Shown here one piece after another: positions 38,161-47,169 of a stretch of 64,000 nt of DNA. Under the pieces are notes generated by a model. The model was not told the origin of the DNA, did not search any database, and saw nothing but the letters and a program-made list of their open reading frames with translations. The position numbers and the translations under genes are program-made. Each line of letters begins with the position of its first letter. Positions within the stretch are counted from its first letter, which is position 1. Source of the DNA: JADJPO01 sp963828555 (lineage in GTDB: Bacteria; Actinomycetota; Actinomycetes; Actinomycetales; Kineosporiaceae); contig CAWHEL010000001.1 in NCBI GenBank assembly GCA_963828555.1, positions 1 to 64,000 on the forward strand, read 5' to 3'.

Positions 38161-38898
38161 GTGGGACGACATGACCGCATCGCGCAGCTCGCCGACCTGA
38201 GGGCTCCGGCCGGCGGACCGGTGCTCGAGGTGGCCGACCTGGCCACCGGGTACGGGCGCACCGTGCGGGCGATGCTCGCCGAGGCCGTGGGCCCGGTCCG
38301 CATCCACGCGGTGGATACCGCCTCCACCCTGGACGACGACATCATGGGCGACGAGCGGGTGCGGTCGGTGATCGCCGACCTGGACGAGCCGCTGCCCTTC
38401 GCCGAGGCGAGCGTCGACCGGGTGATCTCGGTGAACGTGGCCGAGCACGTGGCCGATCCACTGGCCCACCTGGACGAGTGCTACCGGGTGCTGCGCCCGG
38501 GCGGCCTGCTGGTGCTCGCGCACAGCGACTGGGACACCACGCTGTTCGCCGGCGACGACGACACGCTGACCCGGGTGTTGGTGGACCGGTTCGTCTCCAC
38601 CGTGCCGCAGTGGGCCGAGCGGGCCGACGGCTTCATGGGCCGCAAGCTGCTCGGCCTGGCCCGTTCCACCGCGTTCGAGCTGGAGACGGTGGAGACCTGG
38701 GCCGACACGCACCGCCGGTTCGACGAGGACTCGGTGGCCTGGAAGGTCGCGCGCGGTGTGCTAGCCGCGGCGGCGGATGACGCCCGACTGGCGGCCCAGG
38801 CGGCGGCCTGGGTGGCCGGGTTGCGCAAGCTGGCCGAGGACGGCCGATTCCTGTTCACCGTGACCGACGTCGCCCTGGTCCTGCGCCGCCCCCGCTGA
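38161..38898 (+). CDS. Class I SAM-dependent methyltransferase
   Basis: 245 residues from GTG 38161. The SAM-binding motif I region is VLEVADLATGYGRTVRAML. Acidic motif II is in IHAVDTASTLDDD, then DRVISVNVAEHVADPLAHLD and ECYRVLRPGGLLVLAHSDWD, typical of Methyltransf_11. C-terminal helices contact the substrate, which is unknown. Monocistronic. Confidence 0.85.
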   Translation: MGRHDRIAQLADLRAPAGGPVLEVADLATGYGRTVRAMLAEAVGPVRIHAVDTASTLDDDIMGDERVRSVIADLDEPLPFAEASVDRVISVNVAEHVADPLAHLDECYRVLRPGGLLVLAHSDWDTTLFAGDDDTLTRVLVDRFVSTVPQWAERADGFMGRKLLGLARSTAFELETVETWADTHRRFDEDSVAWKVARGVLAAAADDARLAAQAAAWVAGLRKLAEDGRFLFTVTDVALVLRRPR

Positions 38899-38943
38899 CT
38901 CATGATCGAGGTAGGGAGGGTGAGCGGGGGATCCACCCGGCGA

Positions 38944-40071
38944 TCAGGAGGGCGCCGACAGCCAGCGCCGGGCGCCGGCCAGTTCGGCCAGCACCTCGGG
39001 GATCGGTTCCACCCCGATGCCGGGGCCGGTGGGCACGGCCAGCGTGCCGTCGTCCAGCTCGAACGGGGTGGTCACGTCCTGGGCGTAGTAGCGGCGTGAG
39101 GCCGAGGTGTCCCCGGGCAGGGTGAAGTTCGCCATCGCGGCCAGGGCCAGGTTCGCCGCGCGGCCGATCCCGGTCTCCAGCATCCCGCCGCACCAGACCG
39201 GCACTCCGGCCGCGGCGCAGACATCGTGGATCCGGCGGGCCTCGAGGTAGCCGCCCACCCGGCCCGGCTTGATGTTCACGATGCTGCAGGCGCCCAGGGC
39301 GATCGCGTCGGCCGCGGCCCGGGCCGAGACGATGGACTCGTCCAGGCAGACGGGGGTGCGCACCACGCGGGCCAGCGCCGCGTGGCCGAGGATGTCCTCC
39401 TCGTCCAGCGGCTGCTCGATCAGGAGCAGGTCGAAGGGATCCAACCGGGCCAGATGCGTTGCGTCCGAACGGGTGTAGGCGGTGTTGGCATCGACCTGCA
39501 GCAGCAGGTCGTCGCCGAACCGCTCCCGCACGGCTCGCACCGGCGCGACGTCCCAGCCCGGTTCGATCTTGAGCTTGATCCGCCGGTACCCCTCGGCGAG
39601 GTAGGCCTCGACGGCGTCCAGCAGCTCGGGGATCGAATCCATGATTCCGACCGAGACGCCGCAGGGCACCCGCTCGTGCACGGCCCCGAGGTAGCGGGCC
39701 AGGGAGAGATCGTGCGCCCGCAGCCAGGCGTCCAGCACCGCGGCCTCCACCCCCGCCTTGGCGATCCGGTGCCCCTTCACCCGGTCCAGCGCCGGCCCCA
39801 CCGCCTCGGGGGTCAGGTGCTCGACCGCGAGCAACGCCGGCACGAGGTAGCGCTCGAGCACGTCGAGAGTCCCCGCCACGTACTCACTGGAGTAGTAGGG
39901 CTCGTTGTTGGTGACACAGTCTGCCCACCCCTGCGACTCACGGCCGTCGGGCATCCTGACCTCGGCGCGCAGCAGCAGCGCGTCACGCACGTTCTCGGTG
40001 CCGAAGGAGGTGCGGAAGGGCGACACCAGGGGCATCGCCACCCGGATGGCCTCCACGCCGACGAGCCTCAC
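38944..40071 (-). CDS. Enolase-superfamily o-succinylbenzoate synthase / N-acylamino-acid racemase
   Basis: 375 residues from GTG 40071. N-terminal capping domain (RVAMPLVSPFRTSFGTENVR), then the barrel: K-x-K acid/base pair in GYRRIKLKIEPGWD, metal ligands in LLQVDANTAYT, LLLIEQPL and VCLDESI, and the second lysine in IVNIKPGRVGGYLEA. This pattern is the OSBS/NSAR branch (MenC-like). No men genes are near; instead it overlaps a COG3375-type GNAT gene by 4 bp (GTGA). In Geobacillus an N-succinylamino-acid racemase works with such an acyltransferase in D- to L-amino-acid conversion. Racemase is therefore favoured over menaquinone synthesis. Confidence 0.85.
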   Translation of the reverse strand: MRLVGVEAIRVAMPLVSPFRTSFGTENVRDALLLRAEVRMPDGRESQGWADCVTNNEPYYSSEYVAGTLDVLERYLVPALLAVEHLTPEAVGPALDRVKGHRIAKAGVEAAVLDAWLRAHDLSLARYLGAVHERVPCGVSVGIMDSIPELLDAVEAYLAEGYRRIKLKIEPGWDVAPVRAVRERFGDDLLLQVDANTAYTRSDATHLARLDPFDLLLIEQPLDEEDILGHAALARVVRTPVCLDESIVSARAAADAIALGACSIVNIKPGRVGGYLEARRIHDVCAAAGVPVWCGGMLETGIGRAANLALAAMANFTLPGDTSASRRYYAQDVTTPFELDDGTLAVPTGPGIGVEPIPEVLAELAGARRWLSAPS

Positions 40072-41012
40072 GCGCTGTCCCCTGTCGTCGCATCCTTCGT
40101 TCCGGTGCCCGGGCTGTCGTCCGGACGATCGCCCGACATCTCGTCCGGGCCGAGCACGTACCATCCGTTCTTGGTCACGCCGGTGATCCGGACGCCGTCG
40201 GTCATCGCGGGCAACACCGCGTCGCGGAAGACGGTGCGCCAGCGCCGGGCCAGCGCCACGTCCTCGCGGCGCAGCACCTCGATCGAGGGCGGGACCTGCA
40301 CCAGCAGCCGGGTCTCCCCCTCGGCCGCCGCGCTCACCTCGGGCGTGCGCCCGTCCGCACCGAGCGCAACCAGCGGCCTGTAGCCGCCCTGCAGCAACGT
40401 GTCCAGATCGGGCGCCGCCGGCTCCCCGGCGCAGGCCCGGACGACGCCCGGCGCGGCCAGGGGCCACTGCAGGTAGAGCCGGTCGGACGCGTCGCCCGCG
40501 TTGATCGCATCCGGCATCGCGCCGTAGAAGTCCACCAGGTAACGCGTCGGCCGGGCGGCGAGCTTGGCCAGGTTGAACCAGGCGTTGCGCCGGACCAACG
40601 GGTCGTAGGTCCAGGTGATCAGCCCGATCCCACGCTCCAGCGCCCAGACCCGCTGGTGGAGCTTGATCGCATACCCGATGCTGCGGCCCAGACCCGCCGG
40701 CAGCACCCCGGTGATGTGGCTGTGCAGCGCCGTTCCGGCCGGGGCGGCCAGCATGCCGGTACTCGCGGCGATCACGTCACGGCCGGTGGCGTCACGGGCG
40801 AGCACCAGGTACTGCCCGGTGAGGGCGTACACCCGCAGCACCTCGTCCTGCAGCACCGGGCCGGAGGAGACGGTGCCCCAGATCCGGTCGAACACCTCCC
40901 CGATCCCCGCCACTCCCGCCGGATCGCCCGCGTCGTGCACCGTGATCCTGGCCGCGGCAGCGGCGCGCGCGGCGTCGCGGCGGGCCTGATCGAGGATCGC
41001 CTGGTCGGTCAT
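40068..41012 (-). CDS. COG3375-type GNAT acyltransferase, partner of the racemase
   Basis: 314 residues. IGEVFDRIWG, GQYLVLARDATGRDVIAAST, TALHSHITGVLPAGLGRSIG (acyl-CoA-binding turn region), LHQRVWALERGIGLITWTYD, PLVRRNAWFNLAKLAARPTR and YGAMPDAINAGDASDRLYLQ are the hallmarks of this GNAT family. The stop overlaps the racemase start. By analogy with described racemase-linked enzymes it would N-succinylate or otherwise acylate amino acids, creating the racemase substrate; this is inferred from gene pairing. Confidence 0.75.
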   Translation of the reverse strand: MTDQAILDQARRDAARAAAAARITVHDAGDPAGVAGIGEVFDRIWGTVSSGPVLQDEVLRVYALTGQYLVLARDATGRDVIAASTGMLAAPAGTALHSHITGVLPAGLGRSIGYAIKLHQRVWALERGIGLITWTYDPLVRRNAWFNLAKLAARPTRYLVDFYGAMPDAINAGDASDRLYLQWPLAAPGVVRACAGEPAAPDLDTLLQGGYRPLVALGADGRTPEVSAAAEGETRLLVQVPPSIEVLRREDVALARRWRTVFRDAVLPAMTDGVRITGVTKNGWYVLGPDEMSGDRPDDSPGTGTKDATTGDSA

Positions 41013-41049
41013 GGGTTCGCACCCTCCTCACGGCTGCCACGCTGGTCAG

Positions 41050-41997
41050 GTGATCGACTGGGTGGACGCGTGGCATGCCGCACTCTACGGGCCGGACGGC
41101 TTCTACCGCCGGGCCTCGGGACCGGCGGACCACTTCCGCACCGCGAGCCACGCCGCCGGGCCGGCGCTCGCCGACGCCCTGGCTCGTCTCGCCGCCGACC
41201 ACGGCTGCACCGCGGTGGTGGACCTGGGCGCCGGCCGGGGCGAGCTGCTCCAGGCCCTCGCCTGCAGCGCAACGGATCTGCGGCTGCACGGGGTCGACCT
41301 GGCGGCCCGCCCGGCCGGGCTCGCGCCGTCCGTCGCGTGGTCGGTGGGGATCGAGGCACTGCCCGACGGCGCCCTGGCCGGGGCTCTGGTCGTGGCCTGG
41401 GAATTGCTCGACACCGTGGCCTGTCCGGTGCTGGAGCTGGACGAGGCAGGCCTGCCGCGCACGGTCGAGGTCGACCCGGCGGACGGCGCCGAGCGGCTCA
41501 GCGCCCCGGCGACGTCCGAGCAGCTGGCCTGGTGCGACCGCTGGTGGCCGCTGCGCGCGCACGGCGAGCGCGCCGAGGTGGGCACGCCTCGAGAGGAGCT
41601 CTGGACCGCCATCGTCGAGCGGGCCCGGCGGGACGGCGCGAGCGCGCCGGTCACGCTGCTCGCGGTCGACTACCACCACCTCGCCGGCGCCCGACCGCCG
41701 GGCGGCACGCTGGCCGGTTACCGGGACGGGCGCCAGGTGCCCCCTGTGCCCGACGGGTCGTGCGACGTGACCGCTCATGTCGCGCTGGACGCCGTGGCCG
41801 CCGCCGGCGAGGCCGCCGGCGCGCGCACCCTGGCCCTGACCGACCAGCGGACGGCGCTGCGCGCCCTCGGCGTCAGCGGCCGGCTCCGGAGCGGCGAACC
41901 GATGACGGCGCGTGTCCTGCAGCGGATCTCCGCCGAGGCCGAGCTCATCGACCCCCACGGCCTCGGCGCCTTCGGCTGGCTCCTCCAACGAACCTGA
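41050..41997 (+). CDS. MidA/NDUFAF7-like SAM-dependent methyltransferase
   Basis: 315 residues from GTG 41050 (VIDWVDAWHAALYGPDGFYR). The start YGPDGFYRRASGPADHFRTA is the substrate-side element of COG1565 proteins, followed by SAM motif VVDLGAGRGELLQALAC and LVVAWELLDTVACPVLELDE. The eukaryotic homologue methylates an Arg of the complex I NDUFS2 (NuoD) subunit. An orphan NuoD lies 2.7 kb downstream, making this a natural candidate enzyme-substrate pair. It diverges from the GNAT gene and is followed by repeat copy B. Confidence 0.75.
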   Translation: MIDWVDAWHAALYGPDGFYRRASGPADHFRTASHAAGPALADALARLAADHGCTAVVDLGAGRGELLQALACSATDLRLHGVDLAARPAGLAPSVAWSVGIEALPDGALAGALVVAWELLDTVACPVLELDEAGLPRTVEVDPADGAERLSAPATSEQLAWCDRWWPLRAHGERAEVGTPREELWTAIVERARRDGASAPVTLLAVDYHHLAGARPPGGTLAGYRDGRQVPPVPDGSCDVTAHVALDAVAAAGEAAGARTLALTDQRTALRALGVSGRLRSGEPMTARVLQRISAEAELIDPHGLGAFGWLLQRT

Positions 41998-42002
41998 CCG
42001 AA

Positions 42003-42079
42003 CCTGCTCATGCTCCGCGGGGTACATGAAATGGGGCTTCGGGATGCCCATCCGTGTACCCCCGCGGAGCATGAGCAGG
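42003..42079. repeat. Palindromic intergenic repeat, copy B (77 bp)
   Basis: The arms start CCTGCTCATGCTCCGCGGGG and end with its near-perfect complement (CCCCGCGGAGCATGAGCAGG). An inner loop TGGGGCTTCGGGATGCCCA resembles the loop of copy A. It lies 5 bp after the MidA-like stop, consistent with a terminator or protein-binding element. This is the most symmetrical of the three copies. Confidence 0.78.
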
Positions 42080-42174
42080 TCTCGGGGTGTGACGAATGCC
42101 GCGTGGGACGTTCGCCCCCTGCCGGGCCTCGCACCAGCCGGAACGATGGATCCGGCCAAGGGAGGTCACGACGT

Positions 42175-42627
42175 ATGGACGTCTATGCCGTGCTGAAGGA
42201 GATGACCGCCGAGATCCTGGACGACGCGGTGCACACGCTGCGGACGGCGCATTTCGCGCACTATGAGTCCTGGGGCGACCAACTCACCCGCGAGAGTCTG
42301 GGCGAGCTCTACGAACACATCATGATCTCGCTGCACCACCGCGACCTCGCCCACATCATTCGGCACTGCGAGGGCCTGGCGACGGCACGGTTCAGCGCGG
42401 GCTTCGACCTGGTCGAGGTGCAGACCACGTTCAATGCCCTGGAACAGACCATGTGGCGGCATTGGGTCGCCGCCGCACCCGCGCAGGAGGTGGCCGAAGG
42501 CGTCGGCATGCTCAGCGCCGTCCTCGGCTCGGGCAAGGACGCCGCCGCGCGCACCTACGTCAAACTGGCCACCCACCGTCATGCCCCGGCGATCGACATC
42601 AACGCTCTCGCCGAGGGAACCGTCTGA
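42175..42627 (+). CDS. Small helical protein, RsbRD-N-terminal-like
   Basis: 150 residues from ATG 42175, preceded by AAGGGAGG. All-helical: DVYAVLKEMTAEILDDAVHT, LYEHIMISLHHRDLAHIIRH, GFDLVEVQTTFNALEQTMWR, then AEGVGMLSAVLGSGKDAAAR. The pattern resembles the RsbRD N-terminal (globin-like, non-haem) sensor domain of stressosome and histidine-kinase proteins, here standing alone. The assignment is tentative. Confidence 0.6.
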   Translation: MDVYAVLKEMTAEILDDAVHTLRTAHFAHYESWGDQLTRESLGELYEHIMISLHHRDLAHIIRHCEGLATARFSAGFDLVEVQTTFNALEQTMWRHWVAAAPAQEVAEGVGMLSAVLGSGKDAAARTYVKLATHRHAPAIDINALAEGTV

Positions 42628-42649
42628 CCGAACCGTCAGCCGAACCATC

Positions 42650-44125
42650 TCAGCCGAGCGGCCCTGGGCGGCGCATCCATCGTTCGGGCCCGGCACCGGC
42701 GCGCGCCTGCCGGGCCCGCTCGGTCTGCCTCGCGAGCAGTCCAGCGGCCACCCCCTCGGCCAGGTGCGCCACCGTGGGGCTGATCGGGCCCGGCGTGGAG
42801 TGCAGTGCGAAGCTGGCCAGCCCCAGGCGCCGCTCCAGCGGGCCCTGGGTCACCCCGATGCTCTGGGTACGGGCATGCGGCACCAGCACGAGAGTTCGCT
42901 CGACCACCCCGTGGCGCACCAGCAGCACCTGATCGGTCACCCGGAACCCGTTGCGCCGCCAAGAGATCCAGTCGAACCAGCGCGCAGCCGGGGGCGAGGT
43001 GACGAATCCGTGCGCCGGGCCCGAGCCGTCCAGGCCGGCGTCGACCACCAGGCGCGGGTACTCGTCCACGCCGACTCCCAGGTCGGGCGCGACGAAGGCG
43101 AGGACGGCGACTGCCTCGTCCCGGGTGCCAACCGGCAGCAGCACCGTCTCACTGTCCCCCTTGGACTCGTCCCCACCTGCGCCGTAGCCGGCCACGTTCA
43201 CCTGCACCTTCCACCACCCGGTGCGCCGCCACAGCAGCGGCTGGCTCAGCCGCACCGCCTGCACCCGCCCGGGAGGGACCGTTTGGGTGCGCTGCTCCAG
43301 CAGGCCGTGCCGCAGCCGCAGTCCGTCCGGCGAGGTGGCCACCCGGAAGCCGAACCCGTGGCTGAACCGCGCCCACAGCACCCCGCCCGCGCCGAGCAGG
43401 GCGGGCAGCACCCCGGCCGCAGGCGCCGCGCTGCCGAAGATCAAGGACGCCGCAAGGAAACCCATCGAGGTGACCAGTAGGGCCACGGTGGAGCCGGAAA
43501 GCAGGATCGAGACGATCAGCCGTTGGACGGGCACCTCGAGCCAGTGGTGTTCAGGGGCCTCGGGGGCCTGCTCGCTCTCGTACTGCAGACCGGCGGCTCC
43601 GGCCAACAGATGGTTGCGCAGTTCCCGGGCCTGGGCATCGGTCAGGTAGGCGAGCTCGATCTTCGAACTGCCCGAACCCGCCACCTCCAGGCTCAGCCGG
43701 GCCAGTCCGAAGATGCGCGCCAGCAACGGCTGCACGACGTCCACGGCCTGCAACCGGTCGAGCTGGGCGATCCGGTGCTGACGGAACAGTACGCCCCGGT
43801 GCAGCTCCAGCGCCTCGCTGCTGACCCGGTACCGGGTCATTCGCCAGGAGAGGAAGGCCAGCCCGATCAGCGCGGCCACGACCAGCAGCAGCACCCCTCC
43901 CCCAGCCAGCCAGACCCGCAGCCCGGCATCGCCGGTGGGCAGCGGGGTGTCCGGCAGCGGCGAGCCGCCGTCGGAGGAACCGATCCAGCGCTGGCCCACA
44001 TCCTGGACGATGAAGAAGCCGACCACGGCCAGCCCCTGCCAGGACCGGACCAGGGGGGTGAGCGGATGCACCCGGTGCCATGCGCCGTCGGCCAGACCTC
44101 GGCGGACGACGTCGGGCTGGGTCAC
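42650..44125 (-). CDS. Membrane protein with bacterial PH (bPH2/YdbT-like) domains
   Basis: 491 residues from GTG 44125. Helix pairs alternate with bPH2 units: WRMTRYRVSSEALELHRGVL, FRQHRIAQLDRLQAVDVVQP, LLARIFGLARLSLEVAGSGS, and further repeats (RVATSPDGLRLRHGLLEQRT; FRVTDQVLLVRHGVVERTLV, HARTQSIGVTQGPLERRLGL). This is the YdbT architecture. It overlaps the smaller PH gene by 4 bp (GTGA), mirroring ydbS-ydbT. The function of these pairs is unknown. Confidence 0.85.
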   Translation of the reverse strand: MTQPDVVRRGLADGAWHRVHPLTPLVRSWQGLAVVGFFIVQDVGQRWIGSSDGGSPLPDTPLPTGDAGLRVWLAGGGVLLLVVAALIGLAFLSWRMTRYRVSSEALELHRGVLFRQHRIAQLDRLQAVDVVQPLLARIFGLARLSLEVAGSGSSKIELAYLTDAQARELRNHLLAGAAGLQYESEQAPEAPEHHWLEVPVQRLIVSILLSGSTVALLVTSMGFLAASLIFGSAAPAAGVLPALLGAGGVLWARFSHGFGFRVATSPDGLRLRHGLLEQRTQTVPPGRVQAVRLSQPLLWRRTGWWKVQVNVAGYGAGGDESKGDSETVLLPVGTRDEAVAVLAFVAPDLGVGVDEYPRLVVDAGLDGSGPAHGFVTSPPAARWFDWISWRRNGFRVTDQVLLVRHGVVERTLVLVPHARTQSIGVTQGPLERRLGLASFALHSTPGPISPTVAHLAEGVAAGLLARQTERARQARAGAGPERWMRRPGPLG

Positions 44126-44673
44126 AGCCCCGCCAGCTGGGCCTGCCCGCGCTCGGTCAACCGGTCGCGGAGCCGGGCCGCCTCGGCGGTGGCCAGCCCG
44201 GGGATCTGGGAGTCCGTTCCGGCCGAGGCGGTGTGCAGCTGCACCGAGGCCAGCCCGAAGGCGCGGGCCAGCGGCCCGGCGTCGACGTCCACGTACTGCA
44301 GCCGCCCGTACGGCACCACCACGATCCGCCGCCACATCACCCCGGAGCGCACCAGGAGCTCCTCGGGGCGCTCCGCGTAGGCCCAGGCCCGGACCTGGCG
44401 CCCGATCAGCCACCAGCCCCAGCCGAAGTCACCGAGGGCCAGCAGCACCAGCCAGGCCAGTCGGTCGACGCCGCTCAGCCAGGTCGCCAGCAGGATCGCG
44501 ATCACCACCAGCCCGTTCACGATCGCCAGTACCACCCGGCGGGCGCTCGCCAGACGCGGCGACACCTGCCGCCAGAACACGCCGTCGGCCTCGAACGGGT
44601 CACCGCCGGAAGGGGCGGGAGGGGAGGCGGGAGAGGGGACCGGGGAGGGGGCTGGGGTTTCTGTGCCCGACAT
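44122..44673 (-). CDS. bPH2-domain membrane protein (YdbS-like)
   Basis: 183 residues from ATG 44673; longer frames upstream are antisense to nuoD. A Pro/Ser-rich tail, VFWRQVSPRLASARRVVLAI, two helices, then one PH unit: RPEELLVRSGVMWRRIVVVP, YGRLQYVDVDAGPLARAFGL, ASVQLHTASAGTDSQIPGLA. It forms a coupled pair with the gene at 42650-44125. PH pairs at this position are conserved between panC and folK in actinobacteria. Confidence 0.85.
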   Translation of the reverse strand: MSGTETPAPSPVPSPASPPAPSGGDPFEADGVFWRQVSPRLASARRVVLAIVNGLVVIAILLATWLSGVDRLAWLVLLALGDFGWGWWLIGRQVRAWAYAERPEELLVRSGVMWRRIVVVPYGRLQYVDVDAGPLARAFGLASVQLHTASAGTDSQIPGLATAEAARLRDRLTERGQAQLAGL

Positions 44674-44712
44674 GGCACCAGGATCCCATAGCGTCCGTGG
44701 CAGACTCGCGCC

Positions 44713-45885
44713 GTGGGTACCTCGAAGACGGCACGTGAGCTGACCGTGGGCGTCGGTGCGGGTGAGCTGGCCACCGCCGACATGGTGCTCAACATCGGGC
44801 CCCAGCACCCGGCGACGCACGGCGTGCTCCGGCTGCGGATCGTGCTGGACGGCGAACGGATCATCACCGCCGAGCCGATCGTCGGGTACATGCACCGCGG
44901 TGCGGAGAAGCTGTTCGAGGTCCGCGACTACCGTCAGATCATCGTGCTGGCCAACCGGCACGACTGGCTCTCTGCCTTCGCCAACGAGCTCGGGGTGGTG
45001 CTGGCCGCCGAGCAGATGCTGGGCATGGAGGTGCCGGCCCGGGCCGTCTGGGCCCGCACCCTGCTGGCCGAGCTGAACCGGATGCTCAGCCACCTGATGT
45101 TCCTGGGCTCCTACCCGCTCGAGCTGGGCGCGATCACCCCGGTGTTCTACGCCTTCCGGGAGCGGGAGGAGCTCCAGTCGGTGCTGGAGGAGATCTCCGG
45201 AGGCCGGATGCATTACATGTTCAACCGGGTGGGCGGCCTCAAGGAAGACCTGCCGGCAGGGTGGCTCAGCCGGGTGGCCTCGGCCATCTCCGCCGTCCGG
45301 GCGCGGATGCCGGAGCTGGAGAACCTGTTGGTGGGCAACGAGATCCTGCGCGCGCGCACCTCGGGGGTCGGCGTGCTCCCGCGCGAACTCGCCGCCGCCT
45401 ATGGGGTGAGCGGCCCGATCGGGCGGGCCAGTGGGCTGGACGTTGATCTGCGCCGCGACGATCCCTATCTCGCCTACGGCGAGCTGTTCGGCCCCGGCGG
45501 TCCCGGCCGGGTGGTGACCCGTACCGGAGGGGACTGCCTGGACCGGCTCGAGGTCCTGATCGAGCAGGTGCACGTCTCGCTCGACCTGGCCGTGGCCTGC
45601 GCCGACCAGCTGCGCGCGCTGCCCCGCGGGCCGATCAACGTCCGGCTGCCCAAGGTGCTCAAGGTGCCCGAGGGACACATCTACCGGTGGACCGAGAATC
45701 CGTTGGGCATCAACGGGTACTACCTGGTCTCCAAGGCCGAGAAGACGCCGTGGCGGCTGAAACTGCGGTCGGCGTCCTTCAACAACGTGCAGGTACTCTC
45801 GCAGATCCTGCCCGGTTGCCTGGTGTCGGACATGGTGGCGATCCTCGGCTCGACCTTCTTCGTCGTCGGTGACGTCGACAAGTAG
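44713..45885 (+). CDS. Orphan NADH-quinone oxidoreductase subunit D (NuoD2-like)
   Basis: 390 residues from GTG 44713. A clear NuoD/49-kDa relative: LNIGPQHPATHGVLRLRIVL (quinone-site His in HPATHG), VGYMHRGAEKLFEVRDYRQI, ELNRMLSHLMFLGSYPLELG, FNRVGGLKEDLPAGW, NPLGINGYYLVSKAEKTPWR. The residue equivalent to the quinone-binding tyrosine (LDYL in classic NuoD) is Trp here (HDWL). No other nuo gene is near. Streptomyces carry a second, isolated NuoD of this kind in the same neighbourhood. The function is unknown: perhaps a complex I variant or a diverged hydrogenase-like protein. Confidence 0.88.
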   Translation: MGTSKTARELTVGVGAGELATADMVLNIGPQHPATHGVLRLRIVLDGERIITAEPIVGYMHRGAEKLFEVRDYRQIIVLANRHDWLSAFANELGVVLAAEQMLGMEVPARAVWARTLLAELNRMLSHLMFLGSYPLELGAITPVFYAFREREELQSVLEEISGGRMHYMFNRVGGLKEDLPAGWLSRVASAISAVRARMPELENLLVGNEILRARTSGVGVLPRELAAAYGVSGPIGRASGLDVDLRRDDPYLAYGELFGPGGPGRVVTRTGGDCLDRLEVLIEQVHVSLDLAVACADQLRALPRGPINVRLPKVLKVPEGHIYRWTENPLGINGYYLVSKAEKTPWRLKLRSASFNNVQVLSQILPGCLVSDMVAILGSTFFVVGDVDK

Positions 45886-45898
45886 CCCCACCCCCAAA

Positions 45899-45975
45899 CC
45901 CGCTCATGCTCCGCAGGTGTACATCGGACAGCGTTGTCATGGCGACTACGTGTGCACCCGCGGAGCATGGGCGGG
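45899..45975. repeat. Palindromic intergenic repeat, copy C (77 bp)
   Basis: CCCGCTCATGCTCCGCAGGT at the left and ACCCGCGGAGCATGGGCGGG at the right are near-complementary to each other and to copies A and B. The loop sequence differs from A and B. It lies between the converging nuoD2-like gene (ends 45885) and the gene ending at 45997. Confidence 0.7.
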
Positions 45976-45996
45976 TGTTGTTCGGAGGGCCGAGAA

Positions 45997-47169
45997 TCAG
46001 GCGCTGTGCCGGGCGCCTTCCGTACGCGTCTCCCCGACGAAGGCACCGGGGGTGAAGAACGGTGACGGCGGCACCCGGGGACGCATGGCTCGGGACGCCG
46101 CCCGGGCACCGGCGGCCACCTGTCGGATGTCCTCCTGCTCGGCCCGCACGTCGTGCGCCGGTCGGTTCACCGGCTCGAACAGGCTCCTGCTACGGCCACC
46201 GGGCCCCTCCAGGGTGACCACGAAGTCGTCCGCCGCAGCGTCGGCGATCGAGGCGTAGACCATCGCCTCCACCTGGGCCGCCGGCATCGTCGCCGTCATC
46301 GGGCGACGAGCAGGGACGGCGCGCAGGTCGACCACGGAGGTCTGCTGCCGGTTCGCGAGATCACCAGCCAGCGCGGCGCCGATCAGGGCCAGGTCGTGCA
46401 GGGGCTCGGCGCTCGGCGGGGTCACTGCATGCCGACCCAGCCCGGCGTGCCGACCGTGCCCGGCCACCCGGGCACCGTCGGGGTGCTCGGCCACCTGCTG
46501 GCTCGGGCCCGGGGTGAGCCGGGGAACGCCCGCCGTGGCCAGCACCGGTGCAGCCGGCCCGGGGGTGAGCTTCGGCAACGAGGGGTCCTCCAGAGGAGGC
46601 ATGAGCAGACCGGTGATCGGGGTCGCCGGCGGCCGCTGGGACGGCAGGATCGGCCAGCCGAGCGACATCCCGGTCGCGGAGACCGCAGGCACCGGCATCC
46701 CCGGTAGACCGGGGGCGCAGGACTGCAGACCGCGGCGGTTGGCGGTGAGGATCGGCAGCGACCGAGGCGTCGCCGGGGACGAGGCGCGGTCGAAGGCGTC
46801 CACGACCGGCAGCGGGCCTGTGGTGGGCAGCGGCGGCGGGGTGGGTCGCAGCACAGACGGTGCGGACTCCAGCTCTCGCCGCATCTGGGCGACGGTCGCC
46901 TCGAGATCGCGGATCTGGCCGCGCAGCTCTGTGCGGTCGCGGCGGATCCGGCGCCGCGCCGCGCGGGTCTTGGACTGCTCGAGAACCACCCCGGCCATGC
47001 CGGCGGCAGCGCCGGCCGTCGCGACATCGGCGCGACCGGTCAACAGACCGGCCCCACCCGCGCCGACGGCGATTATCAGTGCCGCCATCGGCGCTATCGC
47101 CAACGCGGCCTGCTTCGCGTTCGGTGCCCAGTGCTGCCTGTCATCTCCCGAAGTGTGGCGACCCTTCAC
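45997..47169 (-). CDS. Hypothetical membrane/coiled-coil protein
   Basis: 390 residues from GTG 47169. Hydrophobic N-terminal region (AALAIAPMAALIIAVGAGGA; AGAAAGMAGVV), then a basic coiled coil (KTRAARRRIRRDRTELRGQI, RDLEATVAQMRRELESAPSV), a long Pro-rich stretch, and a C-terminal part with VYASIADAAADDFVVTLEGP. Probably membrane-tethered with a cytoplasmic coiled coil. I cannot place it in a family. The 247 bp upstream of it hold no gene. Confidence 0.6.
   Translation of the reverse strand: MKGRHTSGDDRQHWAPNAKQAALAIAPMAALIIAVGAGGAGLLTGRADVATAGAAAGMAGVVLEQSKTRAARRRIRRDRTELRGQIRDLEATVAQMRRELESAPSVLRPTPPPLPTTGPLPVVDAFDRASSPATPRSLPILTANRRGLQSCAPGLPGMPVPAVSATGMSLGWPILPSQRPPATPITGLLMPPLEDPSLPKLTPGPAAPVLATAGVPRLTPGPSQQVAEHPDGARVAGHGRHAGLGRHAVTPPSAEPLHDLALIGAALAGDLANRQQTSVVDLRAVPARRPMTATMPAAQVEAMVYASIADAAADDFVVTLEGPGGRSRSLFEPVNRPAHDVRAEQEDIRQVAAGARAASRAMRPRVPPSPFFTPGAFVGETRTEGARHSA

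Noticed and set aside
44674..45897. N-terminal 400-residue extension of the small PH protein
   Set aside because: It is antisense to the conserved nuoD-like gene; the ATG at 44673 gives a normal YdbS-like protein.
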